Source: Candidatus Aenigmatarchaeota archaeon (GTDB lineage Archaea; Aenigmatarchaeota; Aenigmatarchaeia; Aenigmatarchaeales; Aenigmatarchaeaceae). Taken from it: a stretch of DNA of 14,006 nt. Shown piece after piece: positions 11,426 to 14,006 of this stretch. Position numbers and translations under genes: made by a program. The notes beneath the pieces were generated by a model. It had not been told where the DNA came from. It saw only the letters and a program-made list of their open reading frames with translations, and searched no databases. Positions within the stretch are counted from its first letter, which is position 1; each line of letters starts with the position of its first letter. The DNA lies in assembly GCA_028715225.1 (NCBI GenBank), contig JAQUSH010000006.1, forward strand, positions 1 to 14,006, written 5' to 3'.

Positions 11426-12334
11426 ATGCTTAAAGAAGCTGTAACACGAGAAGTAGAGAAGACCTTAGAAAACTCTGGATACACTATCTGCGAATATACT
11501 GGATGTTTTGATGTAGTTGCAAAAAAGGACAAACTGCTTTTGCTAAAGATACTTCAGAATATAGACTCTTTCTCGGAAGAGCAGGCTAAAAATCTTAAGA
11601 TAATCGCCAATAATCTTGAAGCAACTGCCATTCTTATTGGTGAGAACACGACTCGAGAGAAATTAAAAGATGGAATTGTTTATGAAAGATTTGAGATTCC
11701 ATGCATCACTCCTAAAACACTGGATTCTCTGATTGCACATGAAATATTTCCTAAAATGTACAGAGACAAAGGAGGACTTTATGTTGAGATAGATTCTGCT
11801 GTGCTAAAAGAAACCAGAGAGAAGAAGAAGCTAACACAAAGAGAATTAGCTGAAATGGTCGGAATAAACAAGAAAGTCATTTATGAACACGAGAAAAAAG
11901 AACTGAGAATGATTTTAGATATAGCACAAAAATTAGAAGGAATATTAAATAAGAAAATGATAAAGCCAGTTGATGTCCTAGCTGTTAGCCGCGGAGAGAT
12001 ACAGACACATCCAAAAGATGTTCTTGAGAAGGATGTTGGTTCCAAGCTTAGCAAAATCGGATTCAAAATAGATTATGTAAAACAGGCGCCATTTGACGTT
12101 TTTGCAAAAGAGAAAACAATGATAGTTTCTGATGTCGAATCTAACAAAAGAAAAATGAAGAAACGTGCTGCAGAATTAAGAGGATTCATACACACTGTAG
12201 AAAAACCAGCTGTGATGATAACTGAAGAATCTAAAGAAGAAAACGTTGAAGGAATTCCTGTGATTAAAAGAAAGGATTTGAAAGAATTGAGTTCCAAGGA
12301 AGTAGTAAAAATAGCCAAGAAAGCGAAGAAATAA
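11426..12334 (+). CDS. HTH transcriptional regulator of the COG1395 type, with duplicated flanking domains
   Basis: 302 aa. The centre holds an XRE-type HTH (about 122-175): LKETREKKKLTQRELAEMVG, NKKVIYEHEKK, ILDIAQKLEGIL. This matches the archaeal putative HTH regulators of COG1395. The N-terminal domain (LENSGYTICEYTGCFDVVAK, about 14-103) and the C-terminal domain (LSKIGFKIDYVKQAPFDVFAK, about 208-292) look like two copies of the same fold, sharing the FDVxAK signature. The pattern recalls a restriction-endonuclease-like fold without a full active site; that is an inference. A TATA-like box lies about 28 nt upstream with no Shine-Dalgarno. It is followed after 24 nt by the ACT protein on the same strand. 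The regulated genes are unknown. Confidence 0.86.
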   Translation: MLKEAVTREVEKTLENSGYTICEYTGCFDVVAKKDKLLLLKILQNIDSFSEEQAKNLKIIANNLEATAILIGENTTREKLKDGIVYERFEIPCITPKTLDSLIAHEIFPKMYRDKGGLYVEIDSAVLKETREKKKLTQRELAEMVGINKKVIYEHEKKELRMILDIAQKLEGILNKKMIKPVDVLAVSRGEIQTHPKDVLEKDVGSKLSKIGFKIDYVKQAPFDVFAKEKTMIVSDVESNKRKMKKRAAELRGFIHTVEKPAVMITEESKEENVEGIPVIKRKDLKELSSKEVVKIAKKAKK

Positions 12335-12358
12335 AAGTCTTATTTACCAAGTATTATT

Positions 12359-12736
12359 ATGAGGCAATTCGAAATTTCTGTTGAAAATAAAATAGGTGCG
12401 CTAGCTTACGTCTCTGACTCGCTGGCGAAAGCATGCATCAACATTAAAGCAATTTCTACAGACTCTCGCGGAAATCAGGGAATCATAAAAATCGTTACAG
12501 ACGATGAAGAATCTACTAGAGACCTGCTTAAGCTTTCTGGCTTTGATTTCAAAGAACATGAGATAGTTCCTGTCAAGCTTTTAGACAAACCAGGTGAACT
12601 AGCTAAGGTTGCTAGAGCAATGTCTAATCTGAATATTAATATTGAATCTGTTTTCTTGATGGATCGTGAAAAGGGAGCTGTTCAGATAGCTTTCAAAGTA
12701 GATGATTTAGCAAAAGCTAAAGATTTGCTTAAATAA
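12359..12736 (+). CDS. Tandem ACT-domain protein
   Basis: 125 aa made of two ACT domains: residues 1-65 (FEISVENKIGALAYVSDSLA, INIKAISTDS, GIIKIVTDD) and 67-125 (IVPVKLLDKPGELAKVARAM, LNINIESVFLMD, VQIAFKVDDLAKAKDLL). ACT domains bind amino acids or related small ligands, and stand-alone pairs are thought to be sensors. No enzyme domain is attached. The DKPGELA loop in the second copy is the typical ligand-site turn; the first has NKIGALA. It lies 24 nt behind the HTH regulator and may be co-transcribed. Its stop abuts that of the convergent cupin gene with no gap. Confidence 0.88.
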   Translation: MRQFEISVENKIGALAYVSDSLAKACINIKAISTDSRGNQGIIKIVTDDEESTRDLLKLSGFDFKEHEIVPVKLLDKPGELAKVARAMSNLNINIESVFLMDREKGAVQIAFKVDDLAKAKDLLK

Positions 12737-13135
12737 TTACTCAGTTGTCTTTCCGTTAAATTCTGCTTCGTTTGCTTCAGCTATTTTTTTTGTAGCACGA
12801 ACAATTCCATCTTTGTGATGAGCTGGCGAATATATGGTATAAAGTCTGAGATCTTTTGTTTTCGAGACATTGACCACATTGTGCCTTGCGCCAGATGGAA
12901 CAACGATTGCACTTCCGTCAGTCACAGAATACTTGTGTCCGTCAATAATGACCTTTCCTTTTCCGCTTTCAAATCTGAAGAACTGATCATTGCCTTTGTG
13001 AACTTCCATCCCGATTTCTTCTTTTGGTCTAAGCGACATAAGAACCAACTGACTGTGCTTTGCAGTGTACAGAACTTTTCGGAAATTCTTGTTTTTCAAC
13101 GTTAACTTTTCGATGTTCGCAGAAAATCCTTTCAT
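12737..13135 (-). CDS. Cupin-fold protein
   Basis: 132 aa, a single small cupin barrel. Motif 1 is IGMEVHKGNDQFFRFESGKG (41-60), with His46, Gln51 and Glu56 at the metal-ligand positions. Motif 2 is IVVPSGARHNVVN (77-89), with His85. The EVH.G.DQFFR.E.G pattern is typical of small stand-alone cupins found in bacteria and archaea, whose substrates are largely unknown; the first histidine of the classical HxH is Glu44. The C-terminus SPAHHKDG is also characteristic. A TATA box on the minus strand at 13157-13166 lies 26 nt before the ATG, so the mRNA is probably leaderless. Metal binding is likely; the reaction cannot be told. Confidence 0.88.
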   Translation of the reverse strand: MKGFSANIEKLTLKNKNFRKVLYTAKHSQLVLMSLRPKEEIGMEVHKGNDQFFRFESGKGKVIIDGHKYSVTDGSAIVVPSGARHNVVNVSKTKDLRLYTIYSPAHHKDGIVRATKKIAEANEAEFNGKTTE

Positions 13136-13156
13136 AATTATATGTTGTCTTGGGCG

Positions 13157-13166
13157 TTATATAAAA
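13157..13166 (-). promoter_or_regulatory. TATA box for the cupin gene
   Basis: TTTTATATAA on the minus strand is centred about 26 nt before ATG 13135. Confidence 0.5.
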
Positions 13167-13181
13167 TTATCTTGCATAACC

Positions 13182-13235
13182 TTTAAATATCTTTAAAATC
13201 TAGTATACTTACATACACATAAAAATATGAGGTGA
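13182..13235 (+). promoter_or_regulatory. Thermosome promoter and Shine-Dalgarno
   Basis: TTTAAATAT (13182-13190) is a strong TATA box. A start about 26 nt downstream leaves a leader of about 30 nt containing GAGGTGA (13229-13235), 6 nt before the ATG. The same GAGGTGA precedes EF-1A, suggesting that the most highly expressed genes keep a leader. Confidence 0.6.
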
Positions 13236-13241
13236 ATTATA

Positions 13242-14006
13242 ATGAATCAAAATCAGAATCCATATGGCAATCAACCAATATTAGTTTTGCCAGAAGGAAC
13301 TTTAAGATCAATGGGAAAAGGCGCTCAACACGCTAACATCGCTGCAGCTAAGGTAGTAGCTGATGCAGTTCGTACAACATTAGGTCCGAAGGGAATGGAC
13401 AAAATGCTTGTCGATTCTATGGGAGATATAATTATTACTAATGACGGTGTTACAATTCTTGAAGAGATGCAGATAGAGCATCCTGCAGCTAAGATGCTGG
13501 TAGAAGTTGCTAAAACACAGGATCAGGAAGTTGGTGACGGAACAACAACAGCTGCTGTTATTGCTGGTGAATTATTGAAGAAAGCTGGCGATCTTTTAGA
13601 CCAAGAAATACATCCTACTGTAATTACTAAAGGTTACAAATATGCCAAAGAAAAGGCTTTAGATATTCTTAATAAAATTTCTGAAAATATTACAGCTAAT
13701 GACAAAGACACTCTTATGAAAATCGCTATAACTGCGATGACTGGCAAGAGTTCTGAAAGAGCTGCAAATCATCTTGGAAAAATATGCGTAGATGCAATAA
13801 ACACTATTGCAGAAGGAAAAAATGTGGACACAGAAAATATACAGGTTGAAAAGAAACAGGGCGGTTCAATTGAAGACACTGAATTGATAAAAGGGATAAT
13901 TATTGACAAAGAGATAGTTCATCCTGGAATGCCAAAATCTGTAAAAAATGCAAAAATTGCTCTGATTGATTATTCTTTAGAAATTGAAAAACCTGAAACA
14001 GACACG
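13242..14006 (+). CDS. ths: Thermosome (group II chaperonin) subunit, 5' part
   Basis: The first 255 codons of the archaeal chaperonin that folds proteins in an ATP-driven double ring; the gene runs off the window. Visible signatures are [27 protein letters not shown], the ATP-site [24 protein letters not shown], and the nucleotide-binding VGDGTTTA with its catalytic-site Asp. These cover the equatorial domain. The region [20 protein letters not shown] and [17 protein letters not shown] marks the start of the intermediate/apical region. The N-terminal extension [19 protein letters not shown] is short and Gln/Asn-rich, as in many thermosomes. The start is fixed by GAGGTGA 6 nt upstream. The upstream neighbour is the divergent cupin gene. 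Confidence 0.98.
   Translation, partial: MNQNQNPYGNQPILVLPEGTLRSMGKGAQHANIAAAKVVADAVRTTLGPKGMDKMLVDSMGDIIITNDGVTILEEMQIEHPAAKMLVEVAKTQDQEVGDGTTTAAVIAGELLKKAGDLLDQEIHPTVITKGYKYAKEKALDILNKISENITANDKDTLMKIAITAMTGKSSERAANHLGKICVDAINTIAEGKNVDTENIQVEKKQGGSIEDTELIKGIIIDKEIVHPGMPKSVKNAKIALIDYSLEIEKPETDT

Overview
The window looks like a piece of an AT-rich archaeal chromosome. The evidence is aEF-2 with an HRGPAQ diphthamide loop, an aEF-1A start, archaeal uS12 and uS7, a group II chaperonin (thermosome), TATA boxes about 24-28 nt upstream of start codons, GGTGA-type Shine-Dalgarno sequences and tRNA introns with bulge-helix-bulge (BHB) folds. Compact genes, a short ThrRS without an editing domain, an apparent tRNA-Ile(UAU) and a split-up str cluster point to a reduced lineage of the DPANN type. 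The exact phylum cannot be read from this sequence.

Layout. Positions 1-5741 hold the minus-strand translation block: a LAGLIDADG endonuclease, tRNA-Gln(UUG), uS12, uS7, EF-2 and the start of EF-1A. Two plus-strand genes break it up: a J-domain-like protein between uS7 and EF-2, and a small unknown gene between EF-2 and EF-1A. tRNA-Gln carries two introns, one at the usual 37/38 site and one in the D-stem, and the stop codon of the endonuclease gene overlaps the first bases of the tRNA. At 5860-7140 is a bacterial-type ThrRS reduced to its catalytic core and anticodon-binding domain.

Positions 7182-10554 are minus-strand: a small unknown protein, a TrmB-family regulator with several inverted repeats in its upstream region, a THUMP/ThiI-like protein that has lost its PP-loop, a eukaryotic-type protein kinase, and a gene that appears to be broken by a -1 frameshift. 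Positions 10631-12736 hold a Cys-rich HTH regulator, a two-TM membrane protein, tRNA-Ile(UAU) with a 40-nt intron, an HTH regulator with duplicated flanking domains, and a tandem-ACT protein. A cupin protein and the first 255 codons of a thermosome subunit close the window.

Genes are packed tightly, often tail-to-tail with 0-5 nt between stops, and no gene-free stretch reaches 300 nt. Most transcripts look leaderless. Shine-Dalgarno motifs are seen mainly before EF-1A, uS12, uS7, TrmB and the thermosome. No complete new defence or metabolic system is evident. The most unusual points are the doubly interrupted tRNA-Gln beside a homing-endonuclease gene, the UAU-anticodon tRNA-Ile, the interrupted str cluster with one TATA box apparently serving two divergent genes, and the degenerate ThiI-like protein.
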